The notes: generated by a model not told the origin, from the letters alone. A DNA stretch of 64,000 bases from Chloroflexus aurantiacus J-10-fl (GCF_000018865.1 NC_010175.1:2170001-2234000), one strand, 5' to 3'. Positions 1 to 9,123 are shown, numbered from the stretch's first letter. Numbers and translations are program-made.

Positions 1-591
1 CCACCTCTCCAGCATACGCTGAATATAACGCCACGAACGTACATTCGCCCGTACTGCCTCGCGAATGGCATCTTCGAGCCATTCAGCGGGATAGCGGGCA
101 CTGGCCTCACGCAATTCCTCAAGTAATAATGGTGTTACCAGTCCAATATTTTGTTCGTACAATTCTATCAGACCCGGTCGCTCGCCAATCGCCTCATCGG
201 CTGGAGGAACGAACCCACTCGCTCCGACTTGTTCTGCCCATGCCCGGTTGGCCGGTGTATTGATGAGATACCAGTTCCGTACCCGGCCATCGCGTGGCTC
301 TACCAGATGTAAAACGGTGCCCCGACGTACCGCTGCTGTCAGTCCTTCATCGAGCAGCTCCTCGAACGAACGTAGGGTACTGAGCGACTGCAACGAGCGC
401 CTGAGTAGATCATCATTGAGGAGATCATCCCAACTGAGCCGCCGTGGTCGGCTACGCAGGCGACTGATGCGGTAGAAGAGATGCAGCGTCACTTTGATCT
501 CGCTCGGCTTTGTGATAGCCGGCAATATCTCGGTGAAAAACTCCGGCGGGATGCCGGTTAGTCGTTCAGTTGTGAAGCCACTGAAAGTCAT
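1..591 (-). CDS. DnaD-domain replication protein (3' end cut by the window)
   Basis: An open frame runs without a stop from an ATG at 591 to the window edge (197 codons visible, C-terminus missing). The visible C-terminal half has the DnaD/DnaB_2 pattern: an ENIG-x-x-TP-LLLEEL start, then YPAEWLEDAIREAV and an NVRSWRYIQRMLERW helix. This module binds DNA in Firmicutes DnaD/DnaB primosome-loading proteins and many phage replication proteins. The N-terminal part (about residues 20-90) would be the winged-helix region. By analogy it would help load the replicative helicase, often beside a DnaC-like ATPase, which would lie outside this window. A GAGAAGG sequence just upstream of the ATG is a plausible ribosome site. 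Family assignment is firm; the exact role is inferred. Confidence 0.82.
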   Translation of the reverse strand, partial: MTFSGFTTERLTGIPPEFFTEILPAITKPSEIKVTLHLFYRISRLRSRPRRLSWDDLLNDDLLRRSLQSLSTLRSFEELLDEGLTAAVRRGTVLHLVEPRDGRVRNWYLINTPANRAWAEQVGASGFVPPADEAIGERPGLIELYEQNIGLVTPLLLEELREASARYPAEWLEDAIREAVRANVRSWRYIQRMLERW

Positions 592-812
592 ACCTTCTCA
601 CCGCCTGATGCGACCGGTGAATCTGTTCCTCTCCCCATGATACACCTTATGCAAGCATCTGATATGACGCAATAGAGTCTGTTTTGTCCGTACAACGCGG
701 ATTCCAGGCATCGTACAAGCCGGGTTGGCTCTGCGGCATATACAAGCGCATTTTGATCCATGGTACCATATCTCGCCGGTGCACAGAATTACGACAAAAT
801 CTGTGCAAAGTA

Positions 813-841
813 TTGACAAAAACTATGAATCGTCATATCAT
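813..841 (+). promoter_or_regulatory. Sigma70-type promoter for the MFS gene
   Basis: TTGACA (813-818), a 17-base spacer and TATCAT (836-841) lie about 55 bases before the ATG at 898. The -35 matches consensus fully and the -10 at five of six positions. The rest of the 306-base divergent gap (592-897) shows no gene. Confidence 0.65.
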
Positions 842-897
842 TTGCATGGCAAACTTTTCGACTTGCTATTTACTTCGATAGATCGGGAACTGGCACT

Positions 898-2181
898 ATG
901 AAATCACGCTCGCCGCTTGTCTTTATCTTTCTGACCATTTTCATTGATCTGCTCGGCATCGGTATCGTCTTACCGTTGCTGCCTGAATATGTCAAAATTG
1001 TTGAACAATCAACATGGCCGTGGCTGGCCGAAAATCGAGCATTCATTGTCGGGGCGTTAACCGCTTCGTATGCGTTGATGCAATTTCTCTTCGCCCCGGT
1101 TTTGGGCGCACTTGGTGATCGCTTTGGCCGACGGCCGGTACTACTTCTGAGCCTGGTTGGCGCTGGGGTGAGCTATCTGGTCTTTGCTCTGGCCGAACAG
1201 TTAACGTTTCTCGGTGTTGAGACGGTGATCGGGCTGTTGTTTCTGGCCCGCATCGCCGCCGGAATCACCGGTGCCAGCATCAGTACAGCTCAGGCATATA
1301 TTGCCGACGTCACACCACCAAACGAGCGTGCTCGTGGTTTGGGAATGATTGGTGCCGCCTTCGGTCTTGGCTTTATGCTTGGCCCGGCCCTGGGCGGGTT
1401 GCTCGCTAATGTCAGTTTGCACGCCCCAGCCCTCTTCGCAGCAGCGCTCAGCTTTGCCAACGCGACCTTCGGCTTCTTTCGTCTGCCTGAGTCGCTGCCA
1501 CCGGAAAAGCGAGTACAGTCGCACGTCCGTGATCTCAATCCCATCAAGCGGTTGCTGGCCGTCGCCGGTGATCAGCGTGTTCAGCCATTCATTCTTGGTA
1601 GCGTCCTGTTCAATCTGGCCTTTGCCGGACTGCAAAGCAATTTTCCGGTCTATAGCGACGAACGTTTTGGTTTCAGTCCACAGCAAAATGCGTTTGTATT
1701 CGCATTTATTGGCCTGATTGCAGTCGTTGTGCAGGGATTTTTGATCAGGAAGCTAGTGGCCCGCTTCGGTGAAGCCCGCCTGACGATAGCCGGTCTGATT
1801 CTGATGGCAATTGGCTTCGCGGCTACCGGTCTGGCTTCCGCCGGATGGATGCTCTTCCCGGCTATTGGTCTGGTGGCTCTCGGTGGCGGTATGGTCACCC
1901 CGTCACTGACAAGTCTGGTATCGCAGTCGGTATCAGCCCAGGAGCAAGGCGCGACCCTGGGTGGTGTGCAGTCGTACAACAGTTTGATGATGGTAGCCGG
2001 GCCGTTGCTGGCCGGGATGCTATTCGATCTGGTTGGACAGACTGCACCCTATTTGATCGGTGCCGGTCTGCTGGCAGCTTCGCTGGTGGTGTTGTATGGT
2101 ACGTTACGTGAGCGGTTTACCGGGACACCACAGCCGACTACTACCACCGTTTCTACCGAGACGATGGTGCAGGTTGAGTAA
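898..2181 (+). CDS. MFS drug exporter, Tet(A)-like (12 TM)
   Basis: A 427-residue polytopic membrane protein of the major facilitator superfamily, drug:H+ antiporter-1 type. The N-terminus (FIDLLGIGIVLPLLPEYV) is the helix-1 signature of the TCR/Tet family. Motif A is visible after helix 2 (GALGDRFGRRPVLL), and the helix 4-5 region has ARIAAGITGAS and GMIGAAFGLGFMLGPALGG (motif C, antiporter-type). Twelve hydrophobic segments are apparent with a charged central loop near residues 200-215. It would export a small hydrophobic drug or metabolite using proton motive force. The true substrate cannot be read from sequence, and Tet-like does not by itself mean tetracycline resistance. It is a single gene with its own promoter at 813-841. 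Confidence 0.85.
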   Translation: MKSRSPLVFIFLTIFIDLLGIGIVLPLLPEYVKIVEQSTWPWLAENRAFIVGALTASYALMQFLFAPVLGALGDRFGRRPVLLLSLVGAGVSYLVFALAEQLTFLGVETVIGLLFLARIAAGITGASISTAQAYIADVTPPNERARGLGMIGAAFGLGFMLGPALGGLLANVSLHAPALFAAALSFANATFGFFRLPESLPPEKRVQSHVRDLNPIKRLLAVAGDQRVQPFILGSVLFNLAFAGLQSNFPVYSDERFGFSPQQNAFVFAFIGLIAVVVQGFLIRKLVARFGEARLTIAGLILMAIGFAATGLASAGWMLFPAIGLVALGGGMVTPSLTSLVSQSVSAQEQGATLGGVQSYNSLMMVAGPLLAGMLFDLVGQTAPYLIGAGLLAASLVVLYGTLRERFTGTPQPTTTTVSTETMVQVE

Positions 2182-2622
2182 CTCTCCTCAGCTCAGCACC
2201 ATTGATCATGAGTGAGCAGGCACCAGACAAGGCCAATCACATCCTTGCCGGGAACCTGTTGTGAGCGTTGTAGCCTGGATGTGGTGAGATTTTACGGAGA
2301 CGTTTCAGGCCGGCAACATACCACCGGGCAGCTCCCTGTGCGGTTCAAGAGCAGACAAAATACGCGAGATAACACAACTTCTGCTATATCAAGATGCCCA
2401 AATGCAGGCTTGTGCTCTCTCCTCGCTCACGTGTAGGTGAGGAGAGAGATCAAAGACCAGTACCAGGGCGTCTCGATGAGGCAAACATTGCGATTATGTA
2501 TCCGTCTTTGAATATTGAGGAGCGGGTAGTGAACCCGCTCCCTTCACCCCCAAATACACCACGACAGGACTGGTATGCTATGTCTCCTGCATAGCAACGG
2601 CGGTTGTGACTATCTGTGCATC
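2182..2622. other. Gene-free gap between convergent genes
   Basis: About 440 bases between the stops of the MFS gene and ssb. No convincing coding region. It holds an imperfect CTCTCCTC/GAGGAGAG hairpin near 2415-2446 and the perfect hairpin listed separately at 2519-2541. Confidence 0.6.
2519..2541 (-). terminator. Hairpin downstream of ssb, possible terminator
   Basis: Perfect 9-bp inverted repeat (GGAGCGGGT, loop AGTGA, ACCCGCTCC) about 80 bases after the ssb stop. No clear T-run follows on either strand, so intrinsic termination is uncertain. Confidence 0.4.
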
Positions 2623-3003
2623 CTATTCCTCCTCCTCACTCTCGTGGCGGTTGTTTCCACCGTCGAGAAAGATAATCTCGTCAGCGCGAACGTATGTCCG
2701 TGAACGGGTTTGTCCACTCTCCTTGTCCTGCCAGCTATCGGTGCGCAGGCTTCCCATCACCATAACCCGGCGCCCCTTCTGCAAATAGTTACCACACACC
2801 TCTGCCAGCCGCTCCCACGCTTCCACCGTTGTCCATTCGGTTTCACTCTGCCGCTTCCCTTGTTCGTCGGTTCCGCCCGGACGATTGGTTGCCAGACTGA
2901 ACCGACAGAACGAAACACCATTACCCACTTGCCGTACCTCCGGATCGGCTCCCAATCGCCCGATCAGCTCGACCCGATTCACCGTACCGCGAAAGCTGCG
3001 CAT
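2623..3003 (-). CDS. ssb: Single-stranded DNA-binding protein
   Basis: A 126-residue OB-fold SSB. The opening (GTVNRVELIGRLGADPEVR), the core (FSLATNRP, TEWTTVEAWERLAEVCGNYLQKG) and GRRVMVMGSLRTDSW match bacterial SSBs closely. It would coat ssDNA as a tetramer during replication and repair. The ATG at 3003 is preferred over the GTG at 3006 because AGGAG lies six bases upstream of it. Odd point: the protein is short, with almost no linker after the OB fold, and ends in HESEEEE. It has the acidic character of an SSB tail but lacks the terminal Pro-Phe that normally recruits partner proteins. A second, canonical SSB elsewhere in the genome would be expected. Confidence 0.92.
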   Translation of the reverse strand: MRSFRGTVNRVELIGRLGADPEVRQVGNGVSFCRFSLATNRPGGTDEQGKRQSETEWTTVEAWERLAEVCGNYLQKGRRVMVMGSLRTDSWQDKESGQTRSRTYVRADEIIFLDGGNNRHESEEEE

Positions 3004-3104
3004 CACCCACTCCTTTCTGCTTTCAGCATTGCACCGGTTGTATTTCTGTTGTCATGTAATAAACCGTGATCAGTGCCCAAAAGTGTCGCGGGAATTTGCG
3101 CCTA

Positions 3105-3127
3105 TTTTTGATAACAGGTATCAAAAA
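3105..3127 (+). promoter_or_regulatory. Perfect A/T-rich inverted repeat upstream of the hybrid kinase
   Basis: TTTTTGATA and TATCAAAAA are exact inverted copies separated by ACAGG. The site lies 29 bases before the ATG of the kinase gene and within the ssb/kinase divergent gap. Its symmetry and position suit an operator for a dimeric regulator. The arms are too A/T-rich for a convincing terminator. Confidence 0.4.
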
Positions 3128-3155
3128 AGTGTCAGAACGGATAACAAGGAGTATA

Positions 3156-6100
3156 ATGAGAGCTATGACACACTGGCTCGATTCACCCAATCTATCTACC
3201 GGTACTCCCGGCATCACATCACCGATTGCGACGATCCTCGCGCTCAGCAAAACGGTGCTCTCGTCACTCGATCTGGCTGATGTCTTGCGGCGGGTGCTGA
3301 TTGCTACCCGTGAATTGACCGGTGCCGATGTCGTGTCGATCTGGCTGCTTGATGAACGTGGTGAGTGGCTGACCAGTGCAGCTACGTTGGGGCTTGAAGA
3401 ACGTAAGGAGCAAGATCGCAACTTTCGATTACGGGTTGGGGAAGGAGTCGCCGGTTGGGCGGTCGCCAATCGTCAGGTCTTGCAACTTATCGATCCAGCT
3501 AATGATCCGCGCTACATACAGCAACTTGATCGCCACCCCGCAGTGATTCTCGCCATTCCGCTGATTGTCCGTGAACACTGTTTCGGTGCACTGAGCCTGT
3601 CCCGGTTTGAGCTGTCGGCACCATTCAGCCAGGAACTTATTGAAACTATCTCGATCTTTGCCGATCAGGCAGCGATTGCTATCGACAACGCCAACACGGC
3701 CCAGGCTTTGCGACGGTCTACTGCCCGCGAGCGAATTCTGGCAGCCAGTGTGGCAACCGATGGTGCAGAAACCAGGATATTACAGGAGCTGGCAACCGTA
3801 CTCGGTACCACACCGTGCCTGATCACGAGTATCGCAAACGGCGCAATGTTTGATCATACCGGCTGTCCGATTTCTGAAAGTGATTTTGCCCGTTGGCGAC
3901 GTGAGGGGGCATTGATCGTTGATTTACGCCTCGATGGCCTGCCGGCCTGGCTGGTGGTCGATCAATCGGGGCATTACTGGACACAGAGTGATGCCGATCT
4001 GCTGGCGTTTGCTGCCGTCCAGATCATGTACGCCCGCCAGCGGGCATACGAACAACGCTCGCATGCCCGTGCTGAAGCTCTGAGTCATCTGGTGGCGTTG
4101 ACTAATGCGCGTATCGACCAGGTGAGCGTTCTCGATCACATTCTGGTAGAACTACACCGCTTTATCAATTTTGACTCGGCCTGTATCTTTGTCGTCCACG
4201 ACGAAGAGTATGTTCGTCTGCTCGCACAACGCGGTCTGCGCAACCCCTTCGATCAGATAACCCTCTTTGCCGGTGCGGGGTCGCTGATCAACGAATTGCG
4301 GCGTTTGGGTACAGCTATCTATGAGCCTGATGTTCAAAAGCTCCCGAACTGGCAAAAAGTTCCTGATAGCGACATTATTCGTTCGTGGATCGGGGTACCG
4401 CTGCGGGTTGATCAGACGACGATTGGTGTCCTGACCATTGACAAGTGGACACCCAATGCTTTTACAGCAGAAGATGTGGCGACAGCGCAGATGTTTGGCG
4501 AGCAGGTGGCAGTTGTGATCAACAATGTACGCCTGCTCCGCGAAGCCCAGGAACGGGCGCGTCAGTTTCAGGTACTGCAACAGTTCAGTGTGCGCATTGG
4601 TACGCTCGATGAGATTGATCGTCTGCTCGATGAAGCTGCGCAACTCCTTCACCAGTCGTTCGGTTATTATCAGGTCTTAATCGGCGTCATCGAAGATGAT
4701 CGACTGGTAATACAGTCGGCAGCAGGTCATCTCCGCAAAGACCCCCAAACCTTTCCACCCACCCCACTCAACATCGGCATCAGCGGTTGGGTGATCACCC
4801 ACGCCAGACCGGCTATTGCGAATGATGTAGCCCGCGATGAGCGGTACATCAGTCATCCCAGCTTACCGGCGACTGCTGCCGAGATGGTTGTCCCTATTCT
4901 GGTTGATGAGCGTGTGTTCGGCGTGATTATCATTGAAAGCGCAGTCAAAGGTATCTTCAGTCAAGGTGATCTGGAGCTGGTGATGGCAATGGCTCATCTG
5001 ATAGGCGTAACCATTGCCAATTTGCGTCACGATGCCGAATTGCAGCGGGTACGCGATCAGTTGGTCGAGCGGGATCGATTGCGTGCCCTTGGTGAACTAT
5101 CGAGTGGTGTCGCCCATGACTTTAACAACCTGTTGGCAAGCATCCTGGGTCATGTACAGTTATTGCTGGCTGAAAACCACGATCCCGGACTTGAAGAAGG
5201 GTTACGGGCGATAGAGCTGGCTGCCCTCGATGGCACTGCAACGGTCAGACGATTGCAAGGCTTTGCGCAAAGCAGTCGTTCGACACCGAATAGTGCGGTG
5301 AATGTGAATCAGATCGTTGAAGAGAGTTTAGCCCTTACCAGACCGCTTTGGCGCGATGAGGCCCAGAGTCGTGGGGTTGTGATTACCATCCGCACCGATC
5401 TGACACCATTGCCATCAATCATCGGCGATGCACCAGCCCTGCGTGAACTGGTTATCAATCTCATCCTCAACGCTCTTGACGCAATGCCGGAAGGTGGCAC
5501 AATTACCCTCCGCACCGCTCTCGCCCCACCCCAACGTCTCGGCGAGGCAGCCGTGCTACTAGAAGTCAGTGATACAGGGATTGGGATTGATCCGTCCATT
5601 CAAGAACAAATCTTTGCGCCCTTCTTCTCGACCAAGGGGACACGTGGTACCGGGATGGGGCTGGCAATTGTCCGCAGTGTCGTGCAGCAACATCGAGGGC
5701 GGATTGAGCTTGAGAGTGCACCTGGCGCAGGGGCATGCTTTCGTATCTTGCTGCCAGTTGGCACACCTCCCCAAAGTGAGGTAGTACAACCAAAAACGCC
5801 TGAAACACCATCTCTCAACATCCTGGTTATCGATGATGAGGAAGCCGTGCGTAACGTATTAGTGCGCATGCTGCAACGCCTCGGTCATCAGGTAGACAGT
5901 GCAGGCTCAGGTGAGTCTGCTCTCAGCCAATTCGTAGCCGGTCGGTATGACCTGGTATGTACCGATCTCGGTATGCCGGGTATGTCGGGCTGGGAAGTAG
6001 CCGCGCAGGTGCGTCGAGTTGATCCGGCAGCCCGTGTGGTCCTGGTTACCGGTTGGAGCGAACAGATTGATCCTGACGAGGCTCGTGGACGGGGAATTGA

Positions 6101-6176
6101 TGCGATACTGGCGAAACCGTTTACCATTCAACAAGTCCGGTCCCTACTCGCCAGCATACTGTTGGATAGACGGTGA
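3156..6176 (+). CDS. Multi-GAF hybrid sensor histidine kinase / receiver
   Basis: A soluble hybrid kinase of 1006 residues. Domain order: GAF (about 25-180), a linker with a weaker GAF-like segment (about 200-310), GAF (about 320-460), GAF (about 475-625), HisKA with H-box LGELSSGVAHDFNNLL (phospho-acceptor His654), HATPase with N-box NLILNALDAMPEGG and G-boxes DTGIGI / GTGMGLAIV, then a receiver domain (about 890-1000) with acidic pair VIDDEE and phospho-acceptor Asp937 (CTDLGMPG). No membrane segment is visible, so it senses cytoplasmic small molecules, redox state or a partner. The ATG at 3156 is chosen over an upstream GTG because AAGGAG precedes it and the GAF homology starts soon after. 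No output domain or adjacent regulator is present, so phosphotransfer to a partner elsewhere is likely. Confidence 0.9.
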   Translation: MRAMTHWLDSPNLSTGTPGITSPIATILALSKTVLSSLDLADVLRRVLIATRELTGADVVSIWLLDERGEWLTSAATLGLEERKEQDRNFRLRVGEGVAGWAVANRQVLQLIDPANDPRYIQQLDRHPAVILAIPLIVREHCFGALSLSRFELSAPFSQELIETISIFADQAAIAIDNANTAQALRRSTARERILAASVATDGAETRILQELATVLGTTPCLITSIANGAMFDHTGCPISESDFARWRREGALIVDLRLDGLPAWLVVDQSGHYWTQSDADLLAFAAVQIMYARQRAYEQRSHARAEALSHLVALTNARIDQVSVLDHILVELHRFINFDSACIFVVHDEEYVRLLAQRGLRNPFDQITLFAGAGSLINELRRLGTAIYEPDVQKLPNWQKVPDSDIIRSWIGVPLRVDQTTIGVLTIDKWTPNAFTAEDVATAQMFGEQVAVVINNVRLLREAQERARQFQVLQQFSVRIGTLDEIDRLLDEAAQLLHQSFGYYQVLIGVIEDDRLVIQSAAGHLRKDPQTFPPTPLNIGISGWVITHARPAIANDVARDERYISHPSLPATAAEMVVPILVDERVFGVIIIESAVKGIFSQGDLELVMAMAHLIGVTIANLRHDAELQRVRDQLVERDRLRALGELSSGVAHDFNNLLASILGHVQLLLAENHDPGLEEGLRAIELAALDGTATVRRLQGFAQSSRSTPNSAVNVNQIVEESLALTRPLWRDEAQSRGVVITIRTDLTPLPSIIGDAPALRELVINLILNALDAMPEGGTITLRTALAPPQRLGEAAVLLEVSDTGIGIDPSIQEQIFAPFFSTKGTRGTGMGLAIVRSVVQQHRGRIELESAPGAGACFRILLPVGTPPQSEVVQPKTPETPSLNILVIDDEEAVRNVLVRMLQRLGHQVDSAGSGESALSQFVAGRYDLVCTDLGMPGMSGWEVAAQVRRVDPAARVVLVTGWSEQIDPDEARGRGIDAILAKPFTIQQVRSLLASILLDRR

Positions 6177-6938
6177 GTCACCTCTACCTCCTGCAAACAT
6201 CTTCCGCTACTGGGTGATTTATGCGAGCCAACTGCAATATCGCGAACATGACACACGGTACACAGGTACGACTTCCGATATAACCAGCAATAAAACCCAT
6301 TCAGGTTGATATACGTGCTGAAGCGCCACTGGCGAGCGCTTTGTAGATCGTCGCAGTGCGAGAGCGTTTGTTATACCCTTCCGCGCCAGGTACGCCGTCA
6401 GATAAACTGTGGATAGTGTGTCGTAACTTCCATTACACCAGATTTGATAGCACATCATCTCGCGTTACATTTGTGCGACAGACTGATAAACATTATCAGA
6501 TTCATCGATAGTTTCTTAGACAAAAGTTCCTCGTGTTTAACGCGCTGCCACGAATAACCGGCAACGCACGTTTGCCGCAAAGCGTCATTTTTTATATCAA
6601 AACATTTAACAGTCAAACACGAATCAAATATACACCCGTTGGTCAGATCAGGCACTACAAAGAAGAAAAATTGAGCAATCACCACCGGCTATTGACAAAT
6701 GACGAAAAATATATTACTATTCCTCTACTTTTACGACGCTACGCTGTGATACGACTCTCGAACGACAGCACAGTGTGAACGCCGGCAAGAAGCTGAAGCT
6801 TGACTGATAACAACCTGACATCAACCTCTACGTCGGCTTCGCTTCCTACCCTGCCGACCTCCGGCGCCACCAGGTGTGTGGTATTGGTATGAACCTTTAT
6901 GCCGGTGGTTAGGCAGCGAGAAAGAGGAAAGACGCTCC
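6177..6938. other. A/T-rich intergenic region with a 5' leader
   Basis: 760 bases without a convincing gene. The stretch about 6480-6780 is clearly richer in A/T than its surroundings. It contains the promoter listed at 6692-6720. The following 210 bases to the ATG at 6939 would be an untranslated leader with several short complementary stretches (for example CCACC near 6866 with GGTGG near 6903). I could not match it to a known riboswitch class. Confidence 0.5.
6692..6720 (+). promoter_or_regulatory. Sigma70-type promoter for the cell-wall hydrolase
   Basis: TTGACA (6692-6697), 17-base spacer, TACTAT (6715-6720), inside an A/T-rich stretch. The implied leader to the ATG at 6939 is about 210 bases. 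Confidence 0.55.
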
Positions 6939-8549
6939 ATGATTGAGCTACATCACGATCGCTCTGGTGATCTACTTCCGCTTGAATTGCAACGTTTGCG
7001 TGAACGAGCAGTTCATCATCGAAGTAGATACTTACGACAATCGCGACCGTTTGCTACAATCGCTTCATTTGCCCGCTCTGCGCCAGAACTACAACGCAGG
7101 CTTCGCCAACTTCCCTCTCGGTATCTTCTCCACTCTGTGGTAACTCTCCTCTTACCGGTCGCCCTTCTGTTAGGGCAATTGCCACTTCGACCGGTGAAGC
7201 CAGTCGTCACCACCCCCACAACGACACCAGGCGAGATTGAGGGTGCAGTGCCGATGTATATACCCGGCCCACTGAATCTTGATTCGACTCAGACTGGCGA
7301 GATTGTGGGCGATCCGCCGCTCGATACCGACGAGGCATTACCGGTGCCATTGACCATTCTCTCGCGCAGCGAGATGACAGCACCGCTGATCGTGCCGGCA
7401 ACCGTGATTGCCGATACTGCCAAAGTCCGCAATGGTCCCGGTCTCGCGTATGATGATATTGCACGTCTCTCTAACGGGGCAACAATTGAGGTCGTTGGAC
7501 GCTATGGCGAATGGCTGCGGTTCCGTACTGCCGATGACCCTTCGCTCCGCTGGATTGCTGCCGAGCTGGTTGATTTACCTGAAGCAGTCTTCTACAACTT
7601 GAAGCCGGTGGCTGAAGCTGAGATTCCCCCGCCGCCACCACCACGGGTCGCAACGGTACGCGAAGATGGTCTCAATCTCCGTGATGGCCCCGGCACGAAT
7701 TATGTCAGCATGAAGCGCCTCACCGCCGGGCAAGAGTTGAACCTTGTTGAGCAATTCAATGGCTGGTTCCTGGTTGAGACTGGTGGCTTATTCGGATGGG
7801 TGACTTCTGAATTTCTTACTATTGCCCCTGGCGTCGTAGAACGAGTTCCAGTGGCAGCAAGTATTCCTGATCCTAATCCACCACTTGTTGGTTCGGTTCT
7901 TGAGAACTCGGTTAACCTGCGAAAGGGTCCTGGTTCAGCCTACGAGCGGATCGGTGCAGTCAATGCCGGGACGGAAGTGAAACTGCTTGCCCGTCACAAG
8001 GACTGGTACCGGGTTGAGCTGGCCAATGGCACCAAAGCCTGGGTTTATGCTGAGCTATTAGGTGTGACGCCGATGGCTGCCCGTCGGGTTCCGTACACCA
8101 ATGACATCCCAGCTCTCCCCAACCGTAATCGTCTGGCCAATAGTGGGCCTGTGAATGTTCCTGCCAGTGGTGATGTAGCTAGCTATGCGGTACAGTTCGT
8201 TGGGTATCGCTACGTCTGGGGTGGTGCCAGCCCGCGTACCGGTTTTGATTGCAGTGGTCTAACATCGTATGTTTACCGTCAGTTTGGGGTCAACTTGCCG
8301 CGTAGTGCTGCATCTCAGTTCAACACCCGTTACGGGGCAATGATTGGCAGTATGAGCAATCTTGCACCCGGTGATCTGATGTTCTTTGCTAACACCGGCG
8401 GTCGGCGCGGTATTACCCACGTTGCCATCTACATTGGCAATGGTCAGATGGTACACGCTATGACGCCGGCTTACGGGGTGCAGATTTCGAGTATCTGGAG
8501 TTCTTACTGGACGAGCCGCTTCGCCGGTGCAATCCGTCCGTACCGCTGA
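6939..8549 (+). CDS. SH3b-SH3b-SH3b-NlpC/P60 cell-wall hydrolase
   Basis: A 536-residue exported or membrane-anchored peptidoglycan hydrolase. A basic N-terminus precedes one hydrophobic helix (about residues 67-82). Three bacterial SH3 repeats follow, each with the RNGPG/LRDGPG/LRKGPG signature (about 150-215, 240-300, 315-380). The C-terminal NlpC/P60 domain (about 410-536) has the catalytic Cys438 (FDCSGLTSYVYRQFG), His494 (ITHVAIYIG) and a polar third residue at His506. SH3b units bind wall peptides and the papain-like domain cleaves D-Glu-type gamma bonds in stem peptides. The ATG at 6939 is chosen because GAGGAAAG lies about eight bases upstream; an in-frame GTG at 6876 lacks a ribosome site. 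It is a single gene followed by strong hairpins. Confidence 0.9.
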   Translation: MIELHHDRSGDLLPLELQRLRERAVHHRSRYLRQSRPFATIASFARSAPELQRRLRQLPSRYLLHSVVTLLLPVALLLGQLPLRPVKPVVTTPTTTPGEIEGAVPMYIPGPLNLDSTQTGEIVGDPPLDTDEALPVPLTILSRSEMTAPLIVPATVIADTAKVRNGPGLAYDDIARLSNGATIEVVGRYGEWLRFRTADDPSLRWIAAELVDLPEAVFYNLKPVAEAEIPPPPPPRVATVREDGLNLRDGPGTNYVSMKRLTAGQELNLVEQFNGWFLVETGGLFGWVTSEFLTIAPGVVERVPVAASIPDPNPPLVGSVLENSVNLRKGPGSAYERIGAVNAGTEVKLLARHKDWYRVELANGTKAWVYAELLGVTPMAARRVPYTNDIPALPNRNRLANSGPVNVPASGDVASYAVQFVGYRYVWGGASPRTGFDCSGLTSYVYRQFGVNLPRSAASQFNTRYGAMIGSMSNLAPGDLMFFANTGGRRGITHVAIYIGNGQMVHAMTPAYGVQISSIWSSYWTSRFAGAIRPYR

Positions 8550-8567
8550 TAAGACAGCGTTCTCGCT

Positions 8568-8596
8568 GGAGGGGCAGGCTGCCAGCCTGCCCCTCC
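8568..8596 (+). terminator. Perfect 13-bp hairpin after the hydrolase gene
   Basis: GGAGGGGCAGGCT, loop GCC, AGCCTGCCCCTCC, starting 19 bases after the stop codon. It is very stable but lacks a strong T-run. Confidence 0.6.
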
Positions 8597-8803
8597 AGAT
8601 TCATGTACCGGTAAACGTATGCGCTGCCCACGCTCGCCAGTACGTGCAGTGGTGCGAGCGTGTGGCTTCCGCACGCTAAACCATAGGTGATGGATAATCC
8701 GGCCTGAAAACCATATCCACGCCGGCGTGTCATACCACAGTGTGTGCAGTGGAAACGTCGCTCTCCGTATTTGCGGTTGCCACCAGCGTGATGGTGCGCT
8801 AAC

Positions 8804-8837
8804 GAGGTAGGGGCACGGCATGCCGTGCCCCTACCTC
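8804..8837. terminator. Perfect 34-base palindrome between convergent genes
   Basis: GAGGTAGGGGCACGGCA is followed directly by its exact reverse complement (17-bp arms, no spacer). It lies 22 bases beyond the stop of the minus-strand gene at 8860 and 255 bases beyond the plus-strand hydrolase, so it could terminate from both sides. The GGGGCACG core also recurs in the hairpin at 19613. Confidence 0.5.
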
Positions 8838-8859
8838 CTCGTTACGCTAATCTTACAGT

Positions 8860-9123
8860 TTAACGAACGCGCGTCCGACCACGAGCGCCGATGAGCAGCA
8901 GCGCGGCGAGAATGATCGTTGACAAACCGATAAAAAGCGCTGCGGTGTCAATCGTCAGCACTCCCATGCGGACGAATGCCCCGAAGCCGGGTATCATCCA
9001 GACCAGCCAGCTACAGACGATCACGGCCCGCTGTTCAATTGGTGACAAACGGCGAGCACCAAGCGCCAGCACCGCCGTGGCAGCCCACCCAATCAATCCG
9101 ATTAGAAATCCCTGCACTTCCAT
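8860..9123 (-). CDS. Small membrane protein, 87 aa
   Basis: Three hydrophobic stretches: residues about 5-20 (FLIGLIGWAATAVLAL), about 32-52 around WLVWMIPGFGAFVRMG, and 58-80 (LFIGLSTIILAALLLIG), with Arg-rich loops and tail. The ATG at 9123 is supported by GGAGG six bases upstream; an extension to 9150 has no such site. I recognise no family. It is probably an inner-membrane protein of unknown role, in the same orientation as the next small membrane gene (9278-9565). Confidence 0.65.
   Translation of the reverse strand: MEVQGFLIGLIGWAATAVLALGARRLSPIEQRAVIVCSWLVWMIPGFGAFVRMGVLTIDTAALFIGLSTIILAALLLIGARGRTRVR

Noticed and set aside
6455-6685. Small minus-strand frame in the A/T-rich gap
   Set aside because: No ribosome site and no protein pattern; low complexity from A/T-rich DNA.
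6727-6938. c-di-AMP (ydaO) or c-di-GMP riboswitch before the wall hydrolase
   Set aside because: Checked by eye for the conserved cores of both classes; neither is present.
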